Assembly (NCBI RefSeq): GCF_001013905.1
Contig: NZ_LN831790.1
Coordinates: forward strand, 6,586,001 to 6,650,000
DNA: 64,000 bases
Direction of reading: 5' to 3'
Source: Streptomyces leeuwenhoekii
GTDB taxonomy: Bacteria > Actinomycetota > Actinomycetes > Streptomycetales > Streptomycetaceae
Shown: positions 27,550-36,781 of the stretch, in pieces
How positions within the stretch are numbered: the stretch's first letter is position 1
How the letters are laid out: the number at the start of each line of letters is the position of its first letter
Translations under genes and position numbers: made by a program
Notes under the pieces: generated by a model
Told to the model about the DNA's origin: nothing
Seen by the model: only the letters and a program-made list of their open reading frames with translations
The model's database searches: none

Positions 27550-29931
27550 TCAGCAGGCACCGAGGTCCTGCCACACCCCCCACTGGCCGGTGGTTCCGGG
27601 CTCCTCGCCCTTCGTCCACCACTTGGCCTTCCACGAGTGCCCCCGGTGGGACACGGTGCTGCCGCCGCCGTACGCCGTGCCCGGGTTCCACGCCGGAGCC
27701 GTGCACGCGCCGGTGCCGCCGGTCGGGGACGGGGTGGGCGACGGGCTCGGAGAAGCGGTGCCCGTCGGCGTCGGCGTCGGCGTCGGGGTCGGGGTCGGGG
27801 TGGGCGTGCCGGGGTCCACCACGGTGGTGCCGCGCGTCAGATCGCCCTTGAGGCCGTAGGTCTGCCCGCCGAAGGTCACCGTCCAGTTCGACGGGGTCGA
27901 CACCGGCAGGTAGTACACGAAGTCCACCTCGGCCGACGCTCCCGGCGGCAGGGACTGCCAGGCCGGCAGCTTCAGCGACGCCCGGTGGTGGTCACCCTTG
28001 AGACCGCCCACGTTGTTCCCGGTGTGGTCGCTGCGGATCACCGAAGTGCCCCAGCCGGACTGGTCCTTGGCGTTGCCGGGGGCGGAGGTGCCGTAGTCGA
28101 AGCGGAACTCCGTGCCGCCGGGCAGCGTGGTCCGCGTGTTGTTGGTGATCTTCAGCTTGGGGCTGATCGGGTAGTTGGAGTCGCCGAGCGGGAACTGCCC
28201 GAACTCCACGTCGATGTCGAGCACCCGGTCGGGCAGGTCGACCGTCGCGCGGGTGGCCCCGTAGGGGGAGGCCGACCTGAACTTCTCGTACATCGTCGTG
28301 GTGAGCGTGTCGCCCATCTCGTACTGCCCCTTGGCCGCGTTCCAGCCGTAGTCGCCCGCCAGCTCCCAGACCATGGTGCCGCCGATGCCGCGGTCCACGA
28401 CGTAGTCGGCCTTGGCGGCGACGGACTGCTCGTCCTCGGTGGACAGGAACACCTTCTTCTCGGCGTTCCACAGCCAGGGCGCCACCAGCGTCGGGTCGTA
28501 CTTGCGGGCGTAGGTGCCGGTCAGCCTGGTGTCCGCCGGGAAGCCGTACCGCGTGACGTAGTCCCCGACGACGCCCTTCTCCAGGTTCTTGGCGTGCCAC
28601 ATCGGGTTGGACCCGGCCGGGGACTCCTTGCCGTCGGCGTCCTTGTCGTGCCACAGGTTGTCGATGCCGACGGCGCCGTCCCCGCACTTGGTCAGACCGG
28701 CACCGGCCGGGCAACTCGCCGCGGGCGCCTTCCCCCACAGCCCGTCCGTGCCGCCCTGCACGTTCCTGAAGCCGCGCGTGTAGTACGGCAGCCCGATGTT
28801 GATGCGCCCGGCCGGCATCGAACCGCGGAAGTAGTGGTACGCCCAGTCGGTGTTCAGATAGCCGATGCCGCCGTACTGGGACGTGGTGTACACCCCCGCC
28901 GCCGCGAGCTCGGCGTCCTTGCCGTCGTCGAACAGGGAGGCGTTGGGGCCGACGTACTCGTTCCAGGCGCCGTGCAGGTCGTACGACATGATGTTGACGT
29001 AGTCCAGGTACTTCTGAACCTGGAAGGTCTCCATGCCGCGCAGCAGGTACCCGGACGACGGCGCGGCAACGGTGAGCAGGTAATGCCTGCCGTCCGCGGC
29101 CCCGGCCCGGTCGAGCTTCTCGCGCAGCGTCTTCATCAGCGCGGCGTAGCCCTTGACCAGCCCGGCGCGCCGCCCGTTGGCGAAGGACCAGTCGAGCGGG
29201 TTGCCCGCGTCCTTCATCGTCGTCGGGTACTCGTAGTCGATGTCGACGCCGTTGAAGCCGTACTTCCGGATGAAGGAGACCGCCGAGTCCGCGAAGGTGT
29301 CGATGCCGGCCTGGTTGACCGAGCCGTCGGCGTTGGTGGCCATCGCGTAGAAGCCGCCGGAGTCGACGCGCTCGCCGCTGTCGTCGAAGTAGCCGCCGGT
29401 CTCCGCCCAGCCGCCGACCGAGACCAGCGTCTTGACGTCCGGGTGCTGCTTCTTGAACTTGTTCAGCAGGTTGAAGTGGCCCTTGTAGGGATAGGCCGGG
29501 TCCATCTCGGCGCCCGCGACACCGGGCCAGGTCATGCCGGTGGCCGGGTTCTTCTCGCCGTCCGCGCCGACCGAGATCCTGTGGTCCCCGCCGACGTGCG
29601 CGAAGGCGTAGTTGATGTGGGTGACCTTGTCCCAGGGGATGTCGGAGGCGAGGTAGGCGGGGGTGCCGTCCTTGCCGGTGCGCCAGCCGGTGAAGTAGCC
29701 GATCACCCGGCGCTGGTGGTCGGCGCCCATCTTCTCCCGGCCCGCCGAGTCGTAGACCGAGCAGTAGGGGACGTCCGCGCCCGGGGTCCGGTAGAGGCCG
29801 TCGGGGCGGCAGGACTCCTGGTCGGCGGCGTGCGAGACGGTCGCCGGGAGACCGGCGAGGACCAGCCCGGCGACCGCGGCGGCGGTCGCGAACAGGGCGG
29901 GTCTCGCTCTGCGGCGTGAGGGGGAAGGCAC
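27550..29931 (-). CDS. Secreted family-18 chitinase with C-terminal chitin-binding module
   Basis: 793 residues, exported. A Sec signal peptide covers about residues 1-36 (arginine-rich start, hydrophobic core, cut after SHA). The GH18 catalytic domain follows, with the SxGG strand LVSVGGWAE and the catalytic [11 protein letters not shown] (DxxDxDxE pattern) near residue 230. A ChiC-like beta domain covers about 560-690, then a Pro/Thr linker of about 40 residues, then a CBM5/12-type module ([26 protein letters not shown]). Its place beside the rib operon matches a chitinase gene of S. coelicolor (chiI, from memory). DasR-like sites lie in its promoter. Confidence 0.95.
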   Translation of the reverse strand: MPSPSRRRARPALFATAAAVAGLVLAGLPATVSHAADQESCRPDGLYRTPGADVPYCSVYDSAGREKMGADHQRRVIGYFTGWRTGKDGTPAYLASDIPWDKVTHINYAFAHVGGDHRISVGADGEKNPATGMTWPGVAGAEMDPAYPYKGHFNLLNKFKKQHPDVKTLVSVGGWAETGGYFDDSGERVDSGGFYAMATNADGSVNQAGIDTFADSAVSFIRKYGFNGVDIDYEYPTTMKDAGNPLDWSFANGRRAGLVKGYAALMKTLREKLDRAGAADGRHYLLTVAAPSSGYLLRGMETFQVQKYLDYVNIMSYDLHGAWNEYVGPNASLFDDGKDAELAAAGVYTTSQYGGIGYLNTDWAYHYFRGSMPAGRINIGLPYYTRGFRNVQGGTDGLWGKAPAASCPAGAGLTKCGDGAVGIDNLWHDKDADGKESPAGSNPMWHAKNLEKGVVGDYVTRYGFPADTRLTGTYARKYDPTLVAPWLWNAEKKVFLSTEDEQSVAAKADYVVDRGIGGTMVWELAGDYGWNAAKGQYEMGDTLTTTMYEKFRSASPYGATRATVDLPDRVLDIDVEFGQFPLGDSNYPISPKLKITNNTRTTLPGGTEFRFDYGTSAPGNAKDQSGWGTSVIRSDHTGNNVGGLKGDHHRASLKLPAWQSLPPGASAEVDFVYYLPVSTPSNWTVTFGGQTYGLKGDLTRGTTVVDPGTPTPTPTPTPTPTPTGTASPSPSPTPSPTGGTGACTAPAWNPGTAYGGGSTVSHRGHSWKAKWWTKGEEPGTTGQWGVWQDLGAC

Positions 29932-29961
29932 AGTCGGTTCCTCTCCACGGAAGTTGCGCAG

Positions 29962-30006
29962 ACCTTAGAGAGGACTAGACCAGTCGGTCAATAGGTATGG
30001 ACCAAT
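29962..30006 (-). promoter_or_regulatory. Chitinase promoter with two dre-like (DasR) boxes
   Basis: On the minus strand TTGACC (29986-29991) and TAAGGT (29962-29967) form a -35/-10 pair with an 18-nt spacer. The spacer and upstream flank carry ACTGGTCTAGTCCTCT (29969-29984), which matches 13 of 16 positions of the DasR consensus ACTGGTCTAGACCAGT as I remember it, and ATTGGTCCATACCTAT (29991-30006), a weaker copy. They also read as the TGGTCYAKWCCT direct repeats known in Streptomyces chitinase promoters. DasR would block the promoter until GlcN-6-P appears. Confidence 0.7.
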
Positions 30007-30146
30007 CAAGAGGCCGCTGCGGCGGGCGTGTTGACGCCGGGGGAGAGAGGCGGGGGGAGCGACGCCGGATCCCTGTGAGCCACTGCACATCCGTCACCCG
30101 CATGGACGACGATCAGGCGTGGCACACTGGCCCTGTACCAGAAGCA

Positions 30147-30273
30147 GCGCACTCCGGGGTCGGTGAAAGTCCGAACCGGCGGTTACAGTCCGCGACCCGG
30201 TCGTCTCCAGCGGCCGGTTGACCAGGTGAAATTCCTGGACCGACGGTTAAAGTCCGGATGGGAGGCAGTGCGC
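30147..30273 (+). ncRNA. FMN riboswitch (RFN element)
   Basis: The 127-nt element begins GCGCACTCCGGGGTCGG and ends GATGGGAGGCAGTGCG; GCGCACT and AGTGCGC form the closing P1 helix. Highly conserved internal parts are present in order: GGTGAAAGTCCGAACCGGCGGT, then GACCCGGTCGTC...GCCGGTTGACC, then GGTGAAATTCCTGGACCGACGGT and TAAAGTCCGGATGGGAG. It binds FMN and lowers expression of the downstream riboflavin genes when FMN is plentiful. About 150 nt separate it from the ribE start, enough for an expression platform. Confidence 0.97.
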
Positions 30274-30421
30274 GGCGAGCGGGCATACGTGCGCGCCGCC
30301 CTCTGGGCTCGTCCGCCGTGGACGGGCCCCGTCCGGCGTCGCCCCCGGTGCCCTCGCTCGTGATTTTGTCGTTCCCGACAGCCCCGGAGTCCGTGCCCGA
30401 AGAGGCAGGAGGACCCGGGAA

Positions 30422-31024
30422 GTGTTCACCGGAATCGTCGAAGAGCTGGGCGAGGTCACCGCCGTCGAGACCCTCGACGACGCCTGTCGCTTCCGGCTGC
30501 GCGGCCCCGTCGTCACCCAGGGCGCGAAGCACGGTGACTCCATCGCCGTCAACGGCGTCTGCCTCACCGTCGTCGACCACGAGGGCGACGAGTTCACCGC
30601 CGACGTGATGGCCGAGACCCTCAAGCGTTCCAGCCTGGGCGCCCTCACCGTCGGCTCCCGCGTCAATCTGGAGCGCCCCACCGCCGTGGGCGCGCGCCTG
30701 GGCGGGCACATCGTGCAGGGCCACGTCGACGGCACCGGCACGATCCTCGAGCGGACCCCGTCCGAGCACTGGGAGATCGTGAAGATCTCCCTGCCCGCGG
30801 ACCTCGCCCGGTACGTCGTCGAGAAGGGCTCCATCACCGTCGACGGCATCAGCCTCACCGTCGTCGAGGCCGGCCCCGACCACTTCACCGTCAGCCTCAT
30901 CCCCACCACGCTCGCCCTGACCACGCTCGGCATCAAGCAGCCCGGCGACCCGGTCAACCTGGAAGTGGACGTCATCGCCAAGTACGTCGAGCGGCTGCTG
31001 GCCGATCGGGGGGAGACCAAGTGA
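30422..31024 (+). CDS. ribE: Riboflavin synthase, alpha chain
   Basis: Joins two molecules of 6,7-dimethyl-8-ribityllumazine to give riboflavin. 200 residues from a GTG start with AGGAGG upstream. Two tandem lumazine-binding barrels are visible: [15 protein letters not shown] with [14 protein letters not shown], and [15 protein letters not shown] with [14 protein letters not shown]. First gene of the riboswitch operon. The stop overlaps the next start as GTGA. Confidence 0.97.
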   Translation: MFTGIVEELGEVTAVETLDDACRFRLRGPVVTQGAKHGDSIAVNGVCLTVVDHEGDEFTADVMAETLKRSSLGALTVGSRVNLERPTAVGARLGGHIVQGHVDGTGTILERTPSEHWEIVKISLPADLARYVVEKGSITVDGISLTVVEAGPDHFTVSLIPTTLALTTLGIKQPGDPVNLEVDVIAKYVERLLADRGETK

Positions 31025-31665
31025 ACTGGCTCAACTCGGAGGCGTTCGTCCTCTTCGGCCAGCACATCAAGTGGTCGGACATGATCGGCAACGTGATCGG
31101 CCTGCTCGGCCTCGCCCTCGGCTGGCGGCGCTCGATATGGACCTGGCCGGTCCAGTTCCTCTCCGGCCTCATCCTCTTCGCGGCTTTCGCCACCGCCCAC
31201 CTGTCCGGCAGCGCGGGCAAGCAGATCGTCGTCATGGTCGTCGCCGCCTGGGGCTTCTGGCAGTGGAACCGCGGCAGGCGGCAGACGCAGGACGGCTCCA
31301 TCGCCGTCCGGTTCGCCACCTGGCGCGAACGCGGGGCCCTCCTGGCCGCCGCCGCCCTCGGCACCCTCGCCGTCGGCGGACTGTTCACCGCCTTCCCCAC
31401 GCTCTCCTGGGACCCCTGGCCGGACGCCTACATCTTCGTCGGCACCATCGTCGCCATGTACGCCCAGGCGCGCGGCATGGTCGAGTTCTGGCTCGCCTGG
31501 CTGCTGGTCGACCTGGTCGGCGCACCGCTGAACTTCGCCAACGGCTTCGCCTTCTCCGGCTTCGTCTACGTCCTGTACGGCGCGCTCGTCCTGTGGGGCC
31601 TGCGCGACTGGTGGCTGCGCTCCCGCAGGGCCGCGCAGCCCGTCCTGGAAGGAGCGCCCGCATGA
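31021..31665 (+). CDS. ribM: Riboflavin transporter of the PnuC family (RibM/PnuX)
   Basis: 214 residues with seven or so membrane helices. The PnuC-family pattern is seen in [31 protein letters not shown] and [12 protein letters not shown], and near the end [28 protein letters not shown]. PnuC proteins carry nicotinamide riboside, but members placed inside riboflavin operons and under FMN riboswitches (PnuX/RibM) take up riboflavin. It overlaps both neighbours by 4 nt (GTGA, ATGA), so it is translated with ribE and ribBA. Confidence 0.92.
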   Translation: MNWLNSEAFVLFGQHIKWSDMIGNVIGLLGLALGWRRSIWTWPVQFLSGLILFAAFATAHLSGSAGKQIVVMVVAAWGFWQWNRGRRQTQDGSIAVRFATWRERGALLAAAALGTLAVGGLFTAFPTLSWDPWPDAYIFVGTIVAMYAQARGMVEFWLAWLLVDLVGAPLNFANGFAFSGFVYVLYGALVLWGLRDWWLRSRRAAQPVLEGAPA

Positions 31666-32951
31666 GCGCGGCACCCGTCCTGTACGGCACCGACGGCATC
31701 GAGGACCTCGTGCTCGACCCCGTCGAACAGGCCATCGCCGACATCGCCGCCGGCCGCCCCGTCGTGGTCGTCGACGACGCGGACCGGGAGAACGAGGGCG
31801 ACCTCGTCATCGCCGCGGAGAAGGCGACCGAGGAGATCGTCGCCTTCATGATGAGCGAGTGCCGCGGCCTGATCTGCGCCCCCATGGAGGGCGAGGAGCT
31901 GGACCGGCTGGACCTGCCCCAGATGGTCCGGGACAACACCGAGTCGATGAAGACCGCGTTCACCGTCTCGGTGGACGCCTCCGCCGCGCACGGTGTGACC
32001 ACCGGCATCTCCGCCGCCGACCGCGCCACCACGCTCCGCCTGCTGGCCGGCGGCGCCGCCGAGCCGTCCGACCTGGTCCGCCCCGGCCACGTCTTCCCGC
32101 TGCGCGCCCGCCCCGGCGGCGTCCTCGCCCGCGACGGGCACACCGAGGCCGCCGTCGACCTCGCCCGTCTCGCGGGCCTGCGCCCGGCCGGCGCCATCGT
32201 CGAGATCGCCGGCGAGGACGGCCGTATGCTGCGCCTGCCCGAGCTGATCCCGTTCGCCCGCAAGCACGGCCTGACGATCATCTCCATCGAGGACCTGATC
32301 GCCTACCGCCGCAGCGCCGAGCCCACCGTCCGCCGCGAGGCCGAGGTCAACCTGCCCACCGCCCACGGCACCTTCACCGCCCACGGCTACCGCTCCACCG
32401 TCGACGGCGTCGAGCACGTCGCGCTCGTCCACGGCGAGATCGGCGACGGCGCGGACGTCCTGGTCCGTGTCCACTCCGAGTGCCTCACCGGCGACGTCTT
32501 CGGCTCCCAGCGCTGCGACTGCGGCCCCCAGCTCGACGCCTCCCTCGCCCGCATCCAGTCCGAGGGCAGGGGAGTGGTGGTGTACCTGCGCGGGCACGAG
32601 GGCCGCGGCATCGGCCTGATGTCCAAGCTGCGCGCCTACGAACTCCAGGAGCGCGGCCGGGACACCCTCGACGCCAACCTGGAGCTCGGCCTGCCCGCCG
32701 ACGCCCGCGACTACGGCGCGGGCGCCCAGATACTCGCCGACCTCGGCGTGCGCAGCGTCCGCCTGCTGACCAACAACCCCGACAAGAGCGACGCGCTCGT
32801 CCGGCACGGCATCCAGGTCCTGCGCCGCGAGCCGATGCCCGTCCAGGCGGGCGAACACAACCTGGGCTACCTGCGCACCAAGCGCGACCGGATGGGCCAC
32901 GACCTGCCCTGGCTGGACACCACCCCCGTGTCCACCTGCACCAACCAGTAA
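31662..32951 (+). CDS. ribBA: 3,4-dihydroxy-2-butanone-4-phosphate synthase / GTP cyclohydrolase II
   Basis: Bifunctional enzyme of 429 residues that makes both precursors of the lumazine ring. The ATG at 31662 overlaps the ribM stop. The N-terminal DHBP synthase half has [19 protein letters not shown] and the [18 protein letters not shown] loop. The C-terminal cyclohydrolase II half, from about residue 215, has the zinc cysteines in [20 protein letters not shown] and the [20 protein letters not shown] segment. Both active sites look complete. Confidence 0.97.
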   Translation: MSAAPVLYGTDGIEDLVLDPVEQAIADIAAGRPVVVVDDADRENEGDLVIAAEKATEEIVAFMMSECRGLICAPMEGEELDRLDLPQMVRDNTESMKTAFTVSVDASAAHGVTTGISAADRATTLRLLAGGAAEPSDLVRPGHVFPLRARPGGVLARDGHTEAAVDLARLAGLRPAGAIVEIAGEDGRMLRLPELIPFARKHGLTIISIEDLIAYRRSAEPTVRREAEVNLPTAHGTFTAHGYRSTVDGVEHVALVHGEIGDGADVLVRVHSECLTGDVFGSQRCDCGPQLDASLARIQSEGRGVVVYLRGHEGRGIGLMSKLRAYELQERGRDTLDANLELGLPADARDYGAGAQILADLGVRSVRLLTNNPDKSDALVRHGIQVLRREPMPVQAGEHNLGYLRTKRDRMGHDLPWLDTTPVSTCTNQ

Positions 32952-32973
32952 CGAGCACGAGGAGACCGAGAAC

Positions 32974-33459
32974 GTGAGCGGCAAGGGCGCACCGGAACTG
33001 TCCGTACGCAACGTGGGCGACCTGCGGGTCGCCGTCGTCGCGGCGCAGTGGCACGAAAAGGTGATGGACGGCCTGGTGGACGGCGCGCTGCGCGCCCTGC
33101 ACGAGCTGGGCATCGACGAGCCGACCCTGCTGCGGGTCCCCGGGAGCTGGGAGCTCCCCGTCGTGGCCAAGGGCCTCGCCGGGCGCGGCTACGACGCGAT
33201 CGTCGCCCTCGGTGTCGTCATCCGCGGCGGCACCCCCCACTTCGACTATGTCTGCCAGGGCGTCACCCAGGGCCTCACCCAGGTCTCGGTCGACACCGGC
33301 GTCCCCGTCGGCTTCGGCGTGCTCACCTGCGACACCGAGGAGCAGGCCCTGGACCGGGCGGGCCTCGAAGGCTCCAGTGAGGACAAGGGCCACGAGGCCG
33401 TCACCGCCGCCGTGGCGACCGCGGCCACGCTGCGTTCCGTATCCGAACCCTGGCGCTGA
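32974..33459 (+). CDS. ribH: 6,7-dimethyl-8-ribityllumazine synthase
   Basis: Condenses the butanone phosphate and the ribitylaminopyrimidine. 161 residues, normal for the icosahedral family. The GTG at 32974 has GAGGAG upstream. Substrate-binding segments are [29 protein letters not shown] and [18 protein letters not shown]; the catalytic His lies in the last. It is the last rib gene here; ribD and ribG are elsewhere. Confidence 0.97.
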   Translation: MSGKGAPELSVRNVGDLRVAVVAAQWHEKVMDGLVDGALRALHELGIDEPTLLRVPGSWELPVVAKGLAGRGYDAIVALGVVIRGGTPHFDYVCQGVTQGLTQVSVDTGVPVGFGVLTCDTEEQALDRAGLEGSSEDKGHEAVTAAVATAATLRSVSEPWR

Positions 33460-33493
33460 GGAGCCCGGCGGACCGCGTAGGGTAAGGACCACC

Positions 33494-33766
33494 ATGTCCA
33501 AGAAGACGTTCGAGGAGCTCTTCACCGAGCTCCAGCAGAAGGCCGCCCACGGCGACCCCGCCACCTCCCGTACCGCCGAGCTGGTGGACAAGGGCGTCCA
33601 CGCCATCGGCAAGAAGGTCGTCGAAGAGGCCGCCGAGGTCTGGATGGCCGCCGAGTACGAGGGCAAGGAAGCGGCCGCCGAGGAGATCTCGCAGCTGCTG
33701 TACCACGTCCAGGTGATGATGGTCGCCCGCGGGATCTCCCTGGACGACGTCTACGCCCACCTGTAA
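33494..33766 (+). CDS. hisE: Phosphoribosyl-ATP pyrophosphohydrolase
   Basis: Second step of histidine synthesis. 90 residues, a MazG-like all-alpha fold. The ATG at 33494 gives the standard actinobacterial N-terminus [16 protein letters not shown]. The metal-binding acidic residues are in [20 protein letters not shown] and [13 protein letters not shown] -10-like TAGGGT at 33478-33483 suggests that hisEG has its own promoter besides read-through from ribH 34 nt upstream. Confidence 0.96.
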   Translation: MSKKTFEELFTELQQKAAHGDPATSRTAELVDKGVHAIGKKVVEEAAEVWMAAEYEGKEAAAEEISQLLYHVQVMMVARGISLDDVYAHL

Positions 33767-33815
33767 GCCACCCCGCACAGTCCCCGCACGACACCACGCA
33801 AAGGAAGCCCGCCTC

Positions 33816-34673
33816 ATGCTGCGCATCGCCGTCCCCAACAAGGGTTCACTGTCCGGCCCTGCGGCGGAGATGCTGCATGAGGCCGGCTACCAGCAGCGCC
33901 GCGAGTCCAAGGAACTGCGGATCGTCGACCCGGAGAACGAGGTCGAGTTCTTCTACCTCCGCCCCCGCGACATCGCGATCTACGTCTCCTCCGGCCGCCT
34001 CGACATCGGCATCACCGGCCGCGACCTGCTGATCGACTCGGCCGCCGACGCGGAGGAGATCCTCCCCCTCGGCTTCGCCCGCTCCACCTTCCGCTACGCC
34101 ACCAAGCCGGGCACCGCGAGCGGCGTCCAGGACCTGGCGGGCATGACGGTCGCCACCTCCTACGAGGGCATCGTCGCCAAGCACCTCGCCGACAACGGCA
34201 TCGACGCCTCCGTCGTCCACCTCGACGGCGCCGTCGAGACCGCCATCGAGCTCGGTGTCGCCGAGGTCATCGCCGACGTCGTCGAGACCGGCACCTCGCT
34301 GCGCAACGCCGGCCTGGAGGTCATCGGCGAGCCCATCATGAAGTCCGAGGCCGTGGTGATCCGCGGCACCCGCGCGGACGCCGACGACACCGTCGAGGCG
34401 AAGGTGCAGCAGTTCCTGCGCCGCCTCCAGGGCGTCCTGGTGGCCCGGACGTACGTGATGATGGACTACGACTGCCGCGTGGAGCAGCTGGAGAAGGCCG
34501 TCGCCCTCACCCCGGGCCTGGAGTCCCCGACCGTCTCCCCGCTGCACAACGAGGGCTGGGTCGCCGTCCGCGCCATGGTCCCCGCCAAGGAGGCCCAGCG
34601 GATCATGGACGATCTCTACGAGATCGGCGCCCGGGCCATCCTCACCACCGCCATCCACGCCTGCCGCCTCTGA
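33816..34673 (+). CDS. hisG: ATP phosphoribosyltransferase, long form
   Basis: First, committed and histidine-inhibited step of histidine synthesis. 285 residues, so the long HisG form with a C-terminal regulatory ACT-like domain and no need for HisZ. The motifs are RIAVPNKGSLSGPAAEML, DIGITGRDLL and ADVVETGTSLRNAGLEVI (PRPP loop). The C-terminal segment SPTVSPLHNEGWVAVRAMVP belongs to the regulatory domain. hisE-hisG is the usual actinobacterial pair. Confidence 0.97.
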   Translation: MLRIAVPNKGSLSGPAAEMLHEAGYQQRRESKELRIVDPENEVEFFYLRPRDIAIYVSSGRLDIGITGRDLLIDSAADAEEILPLGFARSTFRYATKPGTASGVQDLAGMTVATSYEGIVAKHLADNGIDASVVHLDGAVETAIELGVAEVIADVVETGTSLRNAGLEVIGEPIMKSEAVVIRGTRADADDTVEAKVQQFLRRLQGVLVARTYVMMDYDCRVEQLEKAVALTPGLESPTVSPLHNEGWVAVRAMVPAKEAQRIMDDLYEIGARAILTTAIHACRL

Positions 34674-34695
34674 GCCCGCGATCCGGAGCGTCACC

Positions 34696-35163
34696 ATGTC
34701 GGATGCCACCGCGGACCTTCCCGCCCTGCCCGTCACCTTCCGGCCGGGCCGCACCCGGGCCGTTCTGCTCACCGCGGCCGCCCTCATCTTCGTGACCATC
34801 ACCGTGGTCGCGCTGTTGCTGGAGCGGCTCACGCCCGCGGAGCGATCGAGCTTCATCGTCACGGCGGCCCTGCTGGACAGCGTGCTGTTCCTGCTGGCCC
34901 GGCCCAAGGTCGTCGCCGAGGAGTCCGGCGTCACCGTCGTCAACCTCACCCGGACGCGCCGGCTGGAGTGGGCGGAGATCCTCCGGGTGAACCTCCGCGC
35001 GGGTGACCCCTGGGTCTTCCTGGACCTGAGCGACGGCTCCAGCCTGCCCGCGCTCGGCATTCAGCCGGGCATCGCCAAGGAGCGCGCCATCGCCGACGCG
35101 CGGGCCCTGCGCGCCCTGGCCGAGGCCCGCTCCACCGCGGGGCCCGGGAGCCGGCACGGCTGA
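34696..35163 (+). CDS. Membrane-anchored PH-domain protein
   Basis: 155 residues. Two hydrophobic helices (about 24-43 and 52-70) are followed by a cytoplasmic bacterial PH-like domain, recognisable from the short beta-strand pattern VVAEESGVTVVNLTRTRRLEWAEILRVNL and DPWVFLDLSDGSSLPALGIQPG. It begins 22 nt after hisG and is probably cotranscribed. A gene of this kind after hisG is usual in Streptomyces. Function unknown. Confidence 0.85.
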   Translation: MSDATADLPALPVTFRPGRTRAVLLTAAALIFVTITVVALLLERLTPAERSSFIVTAALLDSVLFLLARPKVVAEESGVTVVNLTRTRRLEWAEILRVNLRAGDPWVFLDLSDGSSLPALGIQPGIAKERAIADARALRALAEARSTAGPGSRHG

Positions 35164-35257
35164 TCCGGGGCGTGTCCCGGAGACCGGCTCCGGGACACTC
35201 CGGGGACCGGTCGGGGCCGTCCGCCCTGCCACACCCGGCCCGGTCTTGATTAATCTG

Positions 35258-35290
35258 GGGGCGGAGCCGCGATCGCCGCGGCTCCGCCCC
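35258..35290 (+). terminator. Strong hairpin between the PH gene and the CNNM pair
   Basis: GGGGCGGAGCCGCG (35258-35271) and CGCGGCTCCGCCCC (35277-35290) form a perfect 14-bp stem with a 5-nt loop. A -10-like TAATCT (35251-35256) touches its left arm. It may end the hisEG-PH transcript, or lie at the 5' end of the next one. The remaining 150 nt to the next start fold into several short hairpins and hold no gene. Confidence 0.7.
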
Positions 35291-35443
35291 TGTCGCACCG
35301 CCCGGTGCACAGGGGTTCCTGCTACCCGAGGAGTGACCCTCTCCGGCGATGGACGGATCGTCCTGCAGTACCTGCGCCGCCCCCTGCCGACATAGCGCCG
35401 ACCGGACCCACGCGGTCCGCGTCGATGCGGAGGCGGCGGCCTC

Positions 35444-36781
35444 ATGACCACCCCCCTGCTGCTCCTGGCAGCCGCGTTCCTGCTGATTCTCGCCAACGGA
35501 TTCTTCGTGGCGGCCGAATTCGGCCTGGTGACCGTCGAGCGCCCCGAGGCCGAGGAGGCCGCCGCGGAGGGCGACCGGCGGGCCGGCCGGGTCGTGGAGT
35601 CCCTCAAGGAACTGTCCTTCCAGCTCTCCGGGACCCAGCTCGGCATCACCCTCACCTCCCTCGTCGTCGGCATGCTCGCCGAACCGGCGCTGGCCGAGCT
35701 GCTGCGCGGCCCGCTCACCGCGGCCGGCGTCCCGGGCGGCGCCGTGCCCGGCGTGTCGGTGATCGTCGGCATGCTGCTGGCCTCGGCCGTGCAGATGGTG
35801 ATCGGCGAACTGGTGCCCAAGAACTGGGCCGTGTCCCGGCCCCTGCAGGTCGCGCGCTTCGTCGCCGGCCCGCAGCACGGCTTCGCCCGCCTGTTCCGCC
35901 CGGTGATCGCCGGGCTCAACGCCGTCGCCAACCGCCTGGTCCGCGCGCTGGGCATCGAGCCCGCCGAGGAGCTGGCCTCCGCCCGCACCCCGGGCGAGCT
36001 GGTCTCCCTGGCCCGGCACTCCGCCCGCGCCGGCGCCCTGGAACAGGACACCGCCGACCTCTTCGTGCGCACCCTGTCGCTGGGCGACCTGACCGCGCAG
36101 CACGTGATGACCCCGCGCGTGAAGGTCAGCGCCCTCCAGGCGTCGGCGACCGCCGAGGACGTGGTCAACCTGACCCGCGCCACCGGCCTGTCGCGCTTCC
36201 CCGTCTACCGGGACAGGATCGACGAGATCGTCGGCATGGTCCACCTCAAGGACGCCCTGGCGGTCCCGGTGCACGAACGGCTGCGCACCCCCGTGAGCCG
36301 CATCGCCCGCCCGGCGCTGCTGGTGCCCGAGACCCTGCCGGTCCGGCCCCTGCTGGCCCGGCTGCGCAGCGAACAGCCCATCGCCGTCGTCGTCGACGAG
36401 TACGGCGGCACGGCGGGCGTCGTCACCCTGGAGGACATCGTCGAGGAGATCGTCGGCGAGGTCCGCGACGAGCACGACGACGTGCTCGGCGAGGCCCCCG
36501 AGCTGGCCCCCGCCCCGCCGGAGGACGGCCGCCCGGCCTGGGACGCGGACGGGGGCTGCCGTGTCGACGCCCTCGCCCGTATCGGGCTCGACGCGCCCGA
36601 GGGCCCCTACGAGACCGTCGCCGGACTCGTCGCCGACCTCCTCGGCCGGATCCCGGCCGTCGGCGACCACGCCGAACTGCCCGGCTGGCGGCTGTCCGTC
36701 CGCCGGGTCGGCCACTACCGGGCCGAACGGGTCCGGCTGGTGCGCACGGCCCCCGCGCCGGTGCGGGAGGCCGCCCGATGA
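35444..36781 (+). CDS. CNNM/CorC-type membrane protein with CBS pair (first of two)
   Basis: 445 residues. The N-terminal DUF21/CNNM membrane domain (residues 1-190) starts LLLLAAAFLLILANGFFVAAEFGLV and has the family motif VIGELVPKNWAVSRP. A CBS pair follows (FPVYRDRIDEIVGMVHLKD and AVVVDEYGGTAGVVTLEDIVEEIVGEVRDEHD), then a CorC/HlyC C-terminal domain. Members of this family are linked to Mg2+ or cobalt export and are often misnamed haemolysins. The stop overlaps the second copy as ATGA, so the two are made together and may form a heterodimer. Confidence 0.93.
   Translation: MTTPLLLLAAAFLLILANGFFVAAEFGLVTVERPEAEEAAAEGDRRAGRVVESLKELSFQLSGTQLGITLTSLVVGMLAEPALAELLRGPLTAAGVPGGAVPGVSVIVGMLLASAVQMVIGELVPKNWAVSRPLQVARFVAGPQHGFARLFRPVIAGLNAVANRLVRALGIEPAEELASARTPGELVSLARHSARAGALEQDTADLFVRTLSLGDLTAQHVMTPRVKVSALQASATAEDVVNLTRATGLSRFPVYRDRIDEIVGMVHLKDALAVPVHERLRTPVSRIARPALLVPETLPVRPLLARLRSEQPIAVVVDEYGGTAGVVTLEDIVEEIVGEVRDEHDDVLGEAPELAPAPPEDGRPAWDADGGCRVDALARIGLDAPEGPYETVAGLVADLLGRIPAVGDHAELPGWRLSVRRVGHYRAERVRLVRTAPAPVREAAR

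Noticed and set aside
35291..35443. yybP-ykoY (Mn2+) or M-box (Mg2+) riboswitch
   Set aside because: GAGGAGTGACC and CTGCCGACATAG are faintly like yybP-ykoY loops, but the order and flanking stems do not fit. Kept only as an unclassified leader.
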